From assembly GCF_022811705.1 (NCBI RefSeq), contig NZ_CP094528.1:1860001-1924000 (forward strand): DNA of 64,000 nucleotides, in the 5' to 3' direction. The notes under the pieces are model-generated. The model ran no database searches, was not told the origin of the DNA, and saw nothing but the letters and a program-made list of their open reading frames with translations. Position numbers and translations under genes: made by a program. This DNA is from Agromyces larvae (GTDB lineage Bacteria > Actinomycetota > Actinomycetes > Actinomycetales > Microbacteriaceae). Numbering within the stretch: the stretch's first letter is position 1; every line of letters begins with the position of its first letter. This document shows positions 46,321-52,765 of this stretch, one piece after another.

Positions 46321-47502
46321 TTAGGCAGTCAATCCCAGTAGATCCGCGAGTTCATGCGGATCTCGGCCCAATTGGGCAGCGAGCTCATCCAGCGTCTTCC
46401 AGCCCCGTCCTGCCCCACGCTGCCCCACGTTTGCCCCACGCCGCCGAGTCGGGAGCGACGCGACGACATGCTCGCCGAACTCCTCGGCGAACTTCGCGTA
46501 GATCTCCGCGGTCTTGGACGAGCTGTGCCCGAGCATCCGCCGAACCTCGTCCAGCGACGCGCCGCTCTGCAGCGCGTGGGTGGCGAAGGTGTGCCGGAGG
46601 TCGTGGATCTTCGTGCCCTCGAGACCGGCGTGCTTGACCGCCGGGAGCCAGACCCCGCGGCGCCAGTTCGAGTAGTCGTAGACGTGTTCGCCCCCCTTGA
46701 GGAAGACGTGCCCCTTGCGGCGGCCGCCGATCTCGCGCTCGAGCACCTCGGCCACCCAGGGGGTCATCGGCACCCAGCGCTGCTTCTTGCCTTTGGGGTA
46801 CGGGACGAGGCGTCGCTGGTCGTCGTCCCATGCTTCGATGACCCACACCCGCTCGCGGTCGAAGTCGACGCGCGGGATCTGCAGGCCGATCGCCTCGCCC
46901 CAGCGCATGCCGGTGCCGAGGAGGGTGGCGACGATGCCCTCGTCGTGCCAGTTCGCCACCGGCGGCTCGAACTGCTGCAGGAGCCGGTCGCGCTCCTCCT
47001 CCGTCAGGTAGCGGCGCTTGTCGACCTGCGGCTGCGCGACCTTCACACCACGCGCCGGGTTGAAGTCGAGCACCTCGGCCTCCACCGCGGCGGTGAGGCT
47101 CGCGGAAAGGAGGGAGATGCGCTTCTGCACCGTCGCCGGCGCGAGTCCGGTCTTGCGGAGTTCCATCGCCCACGCCTTGACGTCGCCGCGGGTGATGTCG
47201 ATGAGCGGCACGTCCTGCCACTTCGGAAGGAGATGGTTGTCGCGCGAGGGCTCGTCGCGGTGCAGGGTGCCGGGCTCGACGTCGCGGGTCTCCCACCAGT
47301 CGGCGCACCACTCCCCCCACGTGCGCCCGGCCGCGAGCGGGTCGCGCCAGCCGAGGGAGCGGGCGGCCTTCTCGGCCGCGGCCGCCTCGATCTCGGCCTT
47401 TCGCTTGTGGGTGAACGTGCCCCTCACATACCGCTTCTTCCCCTCGCGATCGCGATAGGCGGCGCGGTAGCGTCCGCTCGGAAGAGTCTCGACATAGGGC
47501 AT
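46321..47502 (-). CDS. int: phage tyrosine integrase
   Basis: 393 residues. N-terminal arm-binding domain (1-60), SAM-like core-binding domain (62-150), C-terminal catalytic domain with Arg200 (GTGMRWGEAIGL), His300 and Arg303 (IHDLRHTFATHA), His326 (LGHSSSKTAE) and nucleophile Tyr335. A Cys-free basic/Gly tail (352-393) is extra. TATGAT (47509-47514) lies six bases before the ATG: a strong -10 and a leaderless start. It lies 26 bp from the tRNA-Thr scar it presumably made. Confidence 0.95.
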   Translation of the reverse strand: MPYVETLPSGRYRAAYRDREGKKRYVRGTFTHKRKAEIEAAAAEKAARSLGWRDPLAAGRTWGEWCADWWETRDVEPGTLHRDEPSRDNHLLPKWQDVPLIDITRGDVKAWAMELRKTGLAPATVQKRISLLSASLTAAVEAEVLDFNPARGVKVAQPQVDKRRYLTEEERDRLLQQFEPPVANWHDEGIVATLLGTGMRWGEAIGLQIPRVDFDRERVWVIEAWDDDQRRLVPYPKGKKQRWVPMTPWVAEVLEREIGGRRKGHVFLKGGEHVYDYSNWRRGVWLPAVKHAGLEGTKIHDLRHTFATHALQSGASLDEVRRMLGHSSSKTAEIYAKFAEEFGEHVVASLPTRRRGANVGQRGAGRGWKTLDELAAQLGRDPHELADLLGLTA

Positions 47503-47579
47503 GACTGGATCATACGGGATTAGGCGTGCTAGCGTGGGGCCGAATTATCTAGCTAATGTCTCACAAGGAGGATCTATTC
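47503..47579. promoter_or_regulatory. divergent int / HTH-gene control region
   Basis: 77 bp holding the int -10 (TATGAT, minus strand, 47509-47514), a plus-strand -10-like TAGCGT (47530-47535), the TAGCTA motif at 47550-47555 shared with three other intergenic sites of the element, and AAGGAGG (47565-47571) for the HTH gene. Confidence 0.6.
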
Positions 47580-47771
47580 ATGAGGCCAATCGAGTTCATG
47601 ACCGTCGCCGAAGTGGCGGCGCTGACCAAGCGCCACCCCGAAACCATCACCGACGCGCTGCGGAGCGGCGACCTCCCCGGTCGGCAGCGCGTGAAGGGCG
47701 GCCGCTGGATCATCAAGCGCGAGGATGCCGAGATCTGGCGCTGGGGCGAACCGTTCGAGGCTGCCGCATAG
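47580..47771 (+). CDS. small MerR/HTH_17-type DNA-binding protein (excisionase-like)
   Basis: 63 residues forming one winged-helix-like HTH: FMTVAEVAALTKRHPETITDALRSGDLPG, then GGRWIIKREDAEIWRW, the pattern of helix_turn_helix_17/AlpA/excisionase proteins. Start ATG 47580 is set by AAGGAGG eight bases upstream (an in-frame ATG at 47556 precedes that site). Divergent from int; probably a recombination directionality factor or activator of the downstream genes. Confidence 0.82.
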   Translation: MRPIEFMTVAEVAALTKRHPETITDALRSGDLPGRQRVKGGRWIIKREDAEIWRWGEPFEAAA

Positions 47772-47783
47772 AAGGAGGAAACG

Positions 47784-48275
47784 ATGCTCGATCCCGAATG
47801 GCTCGACCTGTTCGTATCGGACGCGGAGACGCCGACGCGCGACGTGCTGCCGCGCAAGAACGCACCCGCCGCCGCGAAGGTACTGGCCTACTGGGCGCCC
47901 CTGCTCGAAGAGGCGGGGCTGAGCGTGGACGCCGAGTACTGCTGGGCCTGCGGTGCCAATGTCGGATATCTCGAGCGCGCCCACATACTCGCGCGAATCG
48001 AAGGCGGCTCGAACGAGCCGTCGAATCTCCACCTGCTTTGCCCGTCGTGCCACCTCGACTCGGAGATGCTGCATGGGCGCGACTACTGGCAGTGGTTCTG
48101 CTGGCCCCAGAAGCAGATGATCGCGAAAGCGAAGCGCATCGCGTCCCGCCAGCCGCTCATGGCAGTCGTGCAAGACAAGGCGGGCGATGAGGGCGCGCGG
48201 CTTACGCGAGCGATCGCCGCGCTCGATCTTCACGACACGGCCGGACTTGTCGAACTCCTCGCCATGCCGATGTAG
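47784..48275 (+). CDS. phage HNH endonuclease
   Basis: 163 residues. Central HNH domain: CWACG, LERAHILARIEGGSNEPSNLHLLCPSCH, with the zinc Cys pairs and the conserved H, N and H. A helical C-terminus (GARLTRAIAALDLHD) follows. Start ATG 47784 behind GGAGG. In many phages such a gene stands beside terminase and aids packaging; here no terminase follows, only tail-module genes. Confidence 0.88.
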   Translation: MLDPEWLDLFVSDAETPTRDVLPRKNAPAAAKVLAYWAPLLEEAGLSVDAEYCWACGANVGYLERAHILARIEGGSNEPSNLHLLCPSCHLDSEMLHGRDYWQWFCWPQKQMIAKAKRIASRQPLMAVVQDKAGDEGARLTRAIAALDLHDTAGLVELLAMPM

Positions 48276-48280
48276 CCCGC

Positions 48281-48301
48281 GTCCCGGCTACGCTGCGCGC
48301 C
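48281..48301 (+). promoter_or_regulatory. repeated late promoter-like element, copy A
   Basis: 21-bp element GTCCC-GGC-TACGCT-GCGCGCC ending directly at the ATG of the next gene. TACGCT is a -10-like hexamer seven bases before the start codon, giving a leaderless message. Confidence 0.65.
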
Positions 48302-48757
48302 ATGTTCCCTGTCTCGCTGCCCCCGCCGCCGTCCGCGGATGGCGGCGACTGGTCGGCGGAGATCCTCGATGAGGTGCGCCAGGAGTTCAATGGAGAACTC
48401 ACGCTGCTCGACCCGTCGGTTGCGGTCCCGGTCGGCGACCCCTACGACCCGGAGACCGGTCTGGGCGGCGAGACCACGTTCGCGACGGTCATCGCCGCCC
48501 GCCCCGGACGCGCCCAGCAGTTCCAGCTCCCCCTGGAGCGCGCGGCGTCGGGCCAGTGGATCACCAAGCGCCGCTATCGCTTCCAGTGCGAGATCAAGGC
48601 GGACGACCCGCTCATCGAGAAGGGGATGCTCCTCAAGTGGTCGGGCGGCAAAGACCCGGTGCTGTCGAAGCTGACGTTCACCGTGCTCGCTGCGACGAAC
48701 TCGTCGCACGCGGCGCTTCGCACCATCCTCTGCTCGACCGAAGGGGATGACGTCTGA
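48302..48757 (+). CDS. head-tail connector-like phage protein (DUF6093-like)
   Basis: 151 residues, mostly beta after residue 35: TTFATVIAARPGRAQQFQLP, ITKRRYRFQCEIKADDPLI, then LSKLTFTVLAATNSSHAALRTI, a layout typical of small actinophage proteins placed between capsid and tail genes (DUF6093 type, head-tail stopper or adaptor). It starts exactly at the end of repeat element A with no Shine-Dalgarno. The stop overlaps the next ATG by one base. Family call by pattern and position only. Confidence 0.6.
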   Translation: MFPVSLPPPPSADGGDWSAEILDEVRQEFNGELTLLDPSVAVPVGDPYDPETGLGGETTFATVIAARPGRAQQFQLPLERAASGQWITKRRYRFQCEIKADDPLIEKGMLLKWSGGKDPVLSKLTFTVLAATNSSHAALRTILCSTEGDDV

Positions 48758-49182
48758 TGGCGTGGCGCGGGTTCGACAAGAGCGGCCTGATCGCCCAGGC
48801 GGAAGCGTTCGCGTACTCGAAGCGGCGGGAACTGACGAGCGCCCTGCAGGAGGTCATCGTCGCGGCCGAGGAGCGGATGAAGGAGATCATCCTCGACAAG
48901 GACACCCCGACCGGCTGGGAGCGCGTGGCGACCGGGCGCGGCCTGTTCGACGGTCGCTACGAGACGGGCGAGATGTTCAGCCAGGTCGAGTCGAAAGTCA
49001 CCGCCGACGACGATGAAGCGGTCGGCGAGTGGGGCTGGTTCGACCCCGAGGCGTACTTCCTGCTTCAAGAGGAAGGCACCGACCGGATCGCTGCGATGGA
49101 CTCGCTGAACGCGACCCTGCAGAAGGTCATCGACGAGATGGCCGGTCACCTCGACCGCGTCGCCGGGGAGAAGATCGCATGA
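48757..49182 (+). CDS. HK97 gp10-like phage protein
   Basis: 141 residues: amphipathic helix AFAYSKRRELTSALQEVIVAAEERMKEII, a TGWERVATGRGLFDGRYETGEMFS loop, an acidic strand region and a final helix with LNATLQKVIDEMAGHLDRVA. Matches gp10-like head-tail/tail completion proteins. ATG overlaps the previous stop (TGATG) and its own stop overlaps the next start (ATGA): tight coupling across three genes. Confidence 0.65.
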   Translation: MAWRGFDKSGLIAQAEAFAYSKRRELTSALQEVIVAAEERMKEIILDKDTPTGWERVATGRGLFDGRYETGEMFSQVESKVTADDDEAVGEWGWFDPEAYFLLQEEGTDRIAAMDSLNATLQKVIDEMAGHLDRVAGEKIA

Positions 49183-49622
49183 GCTACGACGGCAACGAGG
49201 AGATCGACTGGATTCTCGGCCCCGACGGCATCGGCGCCCTCGCGGGCGGGCAGGTGTTCGAGACCGGCGTCCCTGACGGCACCGACCTCCAGCGCTACTC
49301 GGCGACCGACCCGCGCCTGCGGCCGTACATCGTCGCGCGCTTCGCGACCCCGTTCGCCTCGACGCGCGGGCGAGCCGCGGGCGCAGGCGAGGACGAGCAG
49401 CCCCACGTGCTCTCGTTCACCATCGTGGTCTACGGCGGCGTGGCAGCCGACGTGCGCCGGACGCGGGCCGCAGTGCAGCGCCGCCTCGTCGACAAGCGCC
49501 CCTCCCCGACCTCCGGCGTCATCACCTCGTCGGGCGGGTTCAGCTACGCCCGCACCGAGACCGAAGCCCGGCCCAGTCGCTTCGAGTCGGGCATGTTCGG
49601 GCGGGTGTTCATCAACCTCTGA
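49179..49622 (+). CDS. tail terminator-like protein
   Basis: 147 residues of alpha/beta character: LRPYIVARFATPFAST, VLSFTIVVYGGVAADVRRTRAAVQRRLVDKRP, ARPSRFESGMFGRVFINL. The strand-helix-strand core and position just before the tube genes suit a tail terminator. Coupled to the upstream gene by ATGA overlap. Repeat element B follows its stop. Confidence 0.6.
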   Translation: MSYDGNEEIDWILGPDGIGALAGGQVFETGVPDGTDLQRYSATDPRLRPYIVARFATPFASTRGRAAGAGEDEQPHVLSFTIVVYGGVAADVRRTRAAVQRRLVDKRPSPTSGVITSSGGFSYARTETEARPSRFESGMFGRVFINL

Positions 49623-49643
49623 TCTGGCGTGCATTAGCTAGAT

Positions 49644-49664
49644 GTCCGCTGTACGCTCCGCGCC
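49644..49664 (+). promoter_or_regulatory. repeated late promoter-like element, copy B
   Basis: GTCCG-CTG-TACGCT-CCGCGCC ending at the next ATG; preceded by TAGCTAGAT (49635-49643). Identical over all 21 bases to copy E at 59419. Confidence 0.7.
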
Positions 49665-49913
49665 ATGTCAAACGCCGTGCGCACGTACCGCAACCGGATC
49701 AACGGCGCCATAGGCGTCTACCCGGAAGCCCTCGCGCGCGTCTTCCCGAACCTCGAAGAGGTCGCCGAAGACGCCAAGCCTCTCGCCTACGTCCCCATCA
49801 CGGAGGACCAGATCGAGCAGGTCGTCGAGGCGACCGCGGTCGAGCCCGAGACCACCCAGGCGGGCGACGAGCCGGCCGCCCGCACGACCGCCACGCGAAA
49901 GGGGCGCCGCTGA
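49665..49913 (+). CDS. small phage structural-region protein
   Basis: 82 residues: MSNAVRTYRNRINGAIGVYP, then VFPNLEEV, and a polar Glu/Thr/Ala tail ending TRKGRR. Starts at the ATG directly after element B, likely leaderless. Stop abuts the next gene (49914). Resembles the short proteins that precede tube genes in actinophages; function unknown. Confidence 0.65.
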   Translation: MSNAVRTYRNRINGAIGVYPEALARVFPNLEEVAEDAKPLAYVPITEDQIEQVVEATAVEPETTQAGDEPAARTTATRKGRR

Positions 49914-50501
49914 ATGTCCGCTGCCAAACTGGTACCAGGCTACGAGACCATCGTTCTCGCTGCCGCACATGAGATCGACGGGGTGCCGTGGATCGTCACC
50001 CCCACCGGTCTCGTCGACTACGAGAACCCGACCGCCGCCGCGCTGAACATCTACCACGGCATCACCAAGCCGAGTCAGGCATACGCGGGCGCAGGCGGCA
50101 ACATCTCGTGCGCCGTGCTCGACGACCTGAACCTCGGCCTCACCGGGTCGGACACGTCGAGCAACAAGACCGTCTGCTCGAAGGGCAACTCGGAGTCCCT
50201 CACGCAGTACAACTTCGACGCGGAACTGAACGTGCTGCGCGACGAAGACCCCGACGCCGACGGCCTGTACAACCTCGTGCGCGACCTGACCCGCGACGCG
50301 GACGCGCCGTACTTCATCATCCACCGGGTTCGCGGCGGCAAGGACTCGTCCGAGGAGTTCGCCGTGGGCGACGAGATCGACCTCTACTACGTCTGGACCG
50401 ACCACCCCGTCCCGGCGTTCCCCGACAGCGACGACCAGACGCTCGGACTGAACTTCGTCCCCAAGTCGATCGTCAACATCGCGCACGTGATTACGGCGTA
50501 A
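49914..50501 (+). CDS. tail tube-like protein 1
   Basis: 195 residues, beta-rich, with a central helix: YNFDAELNVLRDEDPDADGLYNLVRDLTRD and AVGDEIDLYYVWTDHPVP, TLGLNFVPKSIVNIAHV at the end. The strand-helix-strand pattern with a polar loop is that of siphophage tail-tube subunits. It begins immediately after the 82-residue gene (no gap) and is followed after 12 bp by a second tube-like gene. Which one forms the main tube is open. Confidence 0.65.
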   Translation: MSAAKLVPGYETIVLAAAHEIDGVPWIVTPTGLVDYENPTAAALNIYHGITKPSQAYAGAGGNISCAVLDDLNLGLTGSDTSSNKTVCSKGNSESLTQYNFDAELNVLRDEDPDADGLYNLVRDLTRDADAPYFIIHRVRGGKDSSEEFAVGDEIDLYYVWTDHPVPAFPDSDDQTLGLNFVPKSIVNIAHVITA

Positions 50502-50513
50502 GGAGCGGAAACA

Positions 50514-51290
50514 ATGACCGATGTCAGAGCACAGTCGAACAAGGCGGTGGGCTGGTTCGCAGGCCCGGACACCGCGATCACCGACGACCGGTGGGTGTCG
50601 GGGCCGACGCTCGCAGAACTCCAGTCCCTCCTGAACATCTCGGCCGAGACGAAGATCGACGGCACCGACTTCGGCCTCGAGGCGTCCGAGCAGAGCGACG
50701 ACCGCTCGTTCGCCGACGCCGCGGGCGCCCAGTCGCGCTCGTTCGACTCGGCGTCGGGCAGCATCGAGATCTTCACCCCGAGCCGCGGCGAGACCAGCGG
50801 CCTGCGCGTCCAGGTGTGGAACACCCTCGCCAAGCCGCGCACCAAGCTCGCCATCGCGCAGCGCTTCATCACCAACCAGGCGGCGGCGATCGCGCCGGGC
50901 CAGGTCGTCAACCTGTTCCGCGTCATCACCGACGACCGGCAGCACAACCGCAACGACGTGAGCCGCACCCTCGGCATCGGCCTCGTGCTGCAGGACAACC
51001 TGCTGTCGAACTACGTCGTGCCGTCGGCGGTCCCGACCGCTGTGACCCTCACCCCGGACGGCGAGGACGGCTTCGACGTGGTGGTCGGCACGCCGCTGTA
51101 CCTCAAGGCGACCTACGAGGGCGTCAACGTGACGGTCGGTGCGGACTACGCGTCCAGCGACGAGAACATCTTCACCGTCACCAAGCACGGCATCCTCATC
51201 CCCCGCGCCGCGGGCACCGCCACCCTCACCGTGTCGATCGCGGGCTCGGCTGCGGGCACGCCGATCGACGTGACGGTCACCGCGCCGTAA
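50514..51290 (+). CDS. tail tube-like protein 2 with C-terminal Ig-like domain
   Basis: 258 residues. Residues 1-170 repeat the tube pattern (SGSIEIFTPSRGETSGLRVQ, APGQVVNLFRVITDDR, LGIGLVLQDNL). Residues 175-258 form a BIG2-type Ig-like domain (VTLTPDGEDGFDVVVGTPLYL, then FTVTKHGILIPRAAGTATLTVSI), as displayed on many major tail proteins. AGGAGCGG precedes the ATG. A strong terminator follows, so this ends a transcription unit. Confidence 0.72.
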   Translation: MTDVRAQSNKAVGWFAGPDTAITDDRWVSGPTLAELQSLLNISAETKIDGTDFGLEASEQSDDRSFADAAGAQSRSFDSASGSIEIFTPSRGETSGLRVQVWNTLAKPRTKLAIAQRFITNQAAAIAPGQVVNLFRVITDDRQHNRNDVSRTLGIGLVLQDNLLSNYVVPSAVPTAVTLTPDGEDGFDVVVGTPLYLKATYEGVNVTVGADYASSDENIFTVTKHGILIPRAAGTATLTVSIAGSAAGTPIDVTVTAP

Positions 51291-51298
51291 TCCACCTC

Positions 51299-51332
51299 GG
51301 GGACGCGAGGCTGCCATCAGCCTCGCGTCCCC
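51299..51332 (+). terminator. terminator after the tube genes
   Basis: 14-bp perfect stem (GGGGACGCGAGGCT and complement) with a GCCATC loop. Its 3' arm overlaps repeat element C, so termination and re-initiation are fused at one spot. Confidence 0.78.
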
Positions 51333-51347
51333 GCTACGCTCCGCCCC
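51327..51347 (+). promoter_or_regulatory. repeated late promoter-like element, copy C
   Basis: GTCCC-CGC-TACGCT-CCGCCCC, starting inside the terminator stem; then a 24-nt leader to ATG 51372. Confidence 0.65.
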
Positions 51348-51371
51348 GCCCACGAGAGAGAGGACACCCCC

Positions 51372-52034
51372 ATGAGCGAAGACATCCAGCAGGTCGCCGA
51401 GGAGGCCGCAGAGACCGGCCGCAAGTCATTCGACCTGAAAGCCCGACTGCAGAAGCGTCCGCTGCGCCACGAGACCATCCGCGTGTTCACCGACGAGGTC
51501 ACCGGCGAAGCACTCGGCGGCTTCGAGGATGTGCTCGACGCGAACGGGTTCGTGAAGAGCCGCCGCGGTTGGGGTGCTGCGAGGGAACTCGCGGAGCTCA
51601 AGCTCCTGAACAAGGACGGCGCCAACGACGAGGCCATCGCCGCGAAGATCGCCGAGATGGAAGCCCTCGCCGCGAAGCTCGACGAGACCGCACTGGACAT
51701 CGCCCTCCAGGCCGTCCCCGCCGTCATCAAGAAGGACGCCCGCCGCGCTGCGAAGCAGCACCTCGGCATCCGCGGCAAGGTGACCGACGACCGCGCCGAT
51801 GAGTTCGTCGACGAACTCGACGCGCAGATCCTCTACCGCTCGGTGGTCTCCATCCACGACGTCGAGTCGGGCGAGACGAACAAGGCGGTCACGATCGAGG
51901 ATGCGCGCGACCTGCTCGCCTACCTCCCCGACACGGAGAGCGGCCGACTGCTGGCCGCGGTCGCGAAGCTGCAGTTCCAGGGGGCGATCGCCGAGCAGGC
52001 GACCGCTCAGGTGGATTTCTCGCAGCGTACCTAG
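51372..52034 (+). CDS. tail assembly chaperone gpG-like
   Basis: 220 residues, helical: KSFDLKARLQKRPLRHETIRVFTD, LKLLNKDGANDEAIAAKIAEMEALAAKL, DARRAAKQHLGIRGKVTDD and a late LAYLPDTESGRLLAAVAKLQF. The position between the tube and tape-measure genes and the -1-frame extension (51983-52498) identify the lambda gpG role: binding the tape measure until the tube assembles around it. Start ATG behind GAGAGAGGA. Confidence 0.8.
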   Translation: MSEDIQQVAEEAAETGRKSFDLKARLQKRPLRHETIRVFTDEVTGEALGGFEDVLDANGFVKSRRGWGAARELAELKLLNKDGANDEAIAAKIAEMEALAAKLDETALDIALQAVPAVIKKDARRAAKQHLGIRGKVTDDRADEFVDELDAQILYRSVVSIHDVESGETNKAVTIEDARDLLAYLPDTESGRLLAAVAKLQFQGAIAEQATAQVDFSQRT

Positions 52035-52498
52035 CCTTCGGGGCCGGCGCTGGGTACGCGCAGCAGATCGAAGCGTCGATCCGTTTCGGCGTCCGGCCGA
52101 CTGCGGTGATCCTCGGGACGGACACCCGCAAGCGGTGGAGCAAGTGGGACATCCTGCTGGCGCAGGCGTTCCACATGCTCGAGAAGGAGCGGTGCCACCA
52201 GTGCGGCTACCCGAAGTACGTGTGCGGCAACGAGTCGAACGACATCTACTTCACGGTGCGCGAAGAGGTGTGCTTCGCGACGCAGAAGAAGGATGCGTTC
52301 GAGGAGAAGGCTCGCGAACGGGCGGCGAAGAAGAAGGGCGGCGCGGCGAAAGAGCCCGCCGGGGTGTCGCTCATCGTGGAGGCCCACACGTACTCGCGGC
52401 GGGAACTCTCCGAGTTCCGCGACTCGTTCTACGAGCTTCGCGCGAAGCGGGAGAAGGCTCGCGACGAGTCGGTACCGGTCATTCCTGCGGAGGATTAG
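51983..52498 (+). CDS. tail assembly chaperone extension (gpT part, reached by -1 frameshift)
   Basis: The -1 frame is open from well upstream of the gpG stop to TAG 52496. Beyond that stop it reads AFGAGAGYAQQIEASIRFG, then MLEKERCHQCGYPKYVCGN and FYELRAKREKA, the Cys-containing pattern of actinophage gpT. There is no good start codon at the overlap, so it should be made as a gpG-gpT fusion. The best slip site is a run of five G (51980-51984, frame CAG GGG GCG), about 50 nt before the gpG stop; it is not a textbook heptamer. Confidence 0.7.
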   Translation, partial: GDRRAGDRSGGFLAAYLAFGAGAGYAQQIEASIRFGVRPTAVILGTDTRKRWSKWDILLAQAFHMLEKERCHQCGYPKYVCGNESNDIYFTVREEVCFATQKKDAFEEKARERAAKKKGGAAKEPAGVSLIVEAHTYSRRELSEFRDSFYELRAKREKARDESVPVIPAED

Positions 52499-52670
52499 CT
52501 AGCTGTTGCTTGGCTTTCTCGACCGCGAGTTCGCGGCGGGCGCGAGCCATCGCCCGCCGCTGCGCATCGGCCTCGATTTCCTCGGGCTTCCGTCCGCGCA
52601 GCAGCAGGTAGAGGAACGTGACGACGAACGCGATCGGCCCCAGGAAGAGTGCCGCGATGAAGAAGTCCAT
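52479..52670 (-). CDS. small membrane protein on the opposite strand of the tail module
   Basis: 63 residues: hydrophobic N-terminus (FFIAALFLGPIAFVVTFLYLLL, residues 3-24), then a charged helix (KPEEIEADAQRRAMARARRE, with more Lys/Ala after). On the minus strand TATCTT lies six bases before the ATG, with TTGAGGG just ahead, so it has its own start signals. Overlaps the end of gpT by 20 bp. Its separate orientation suggests expression when the tail genes are silent, like a moron gene; function unknown. Confidence 0.55.
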   Translation of the reverse strand: MDFFIAALFLGPIAFVVTFLYLLLRGRKPEEIEADAQRRAMARARRELAVEKAKQQLANPPQE

Positions 52671-52713
52671 GCCCTCAAGATAGCGGCCCGCACCCCGGAT
52701 CGGCTAGGGCGGC

Positions 52714-52734
52714 GTCCCGTGTACGCTCCGCGCC
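52714..52734 (+). promoter_or_regulatory. repeated late promoter-like element, copy D
   Basis: GTCCC-GTG-TACGCT-CCGCGCC, followed by a 31-nt leader with GGAGGAGG before the tape-measure start. Confidence 0.65.
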
Positions 52735-52765
52735 GACCCGAGTAGGCGACGCCGGAGGAGGACCG

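Noticed and set aside
47784..48275. HNH gene as a homing endonuclease
   Set aside because: It is not inside an intron or intein and has the compact layout of packaging-associated phage HNH proteins.
52013..52020. GGATTTC as the tail-chaperone slip site
   Set aside because: The P-site Asp codon GAT would have to re-pair on GGA; the upstream five-G run is a better candidate.
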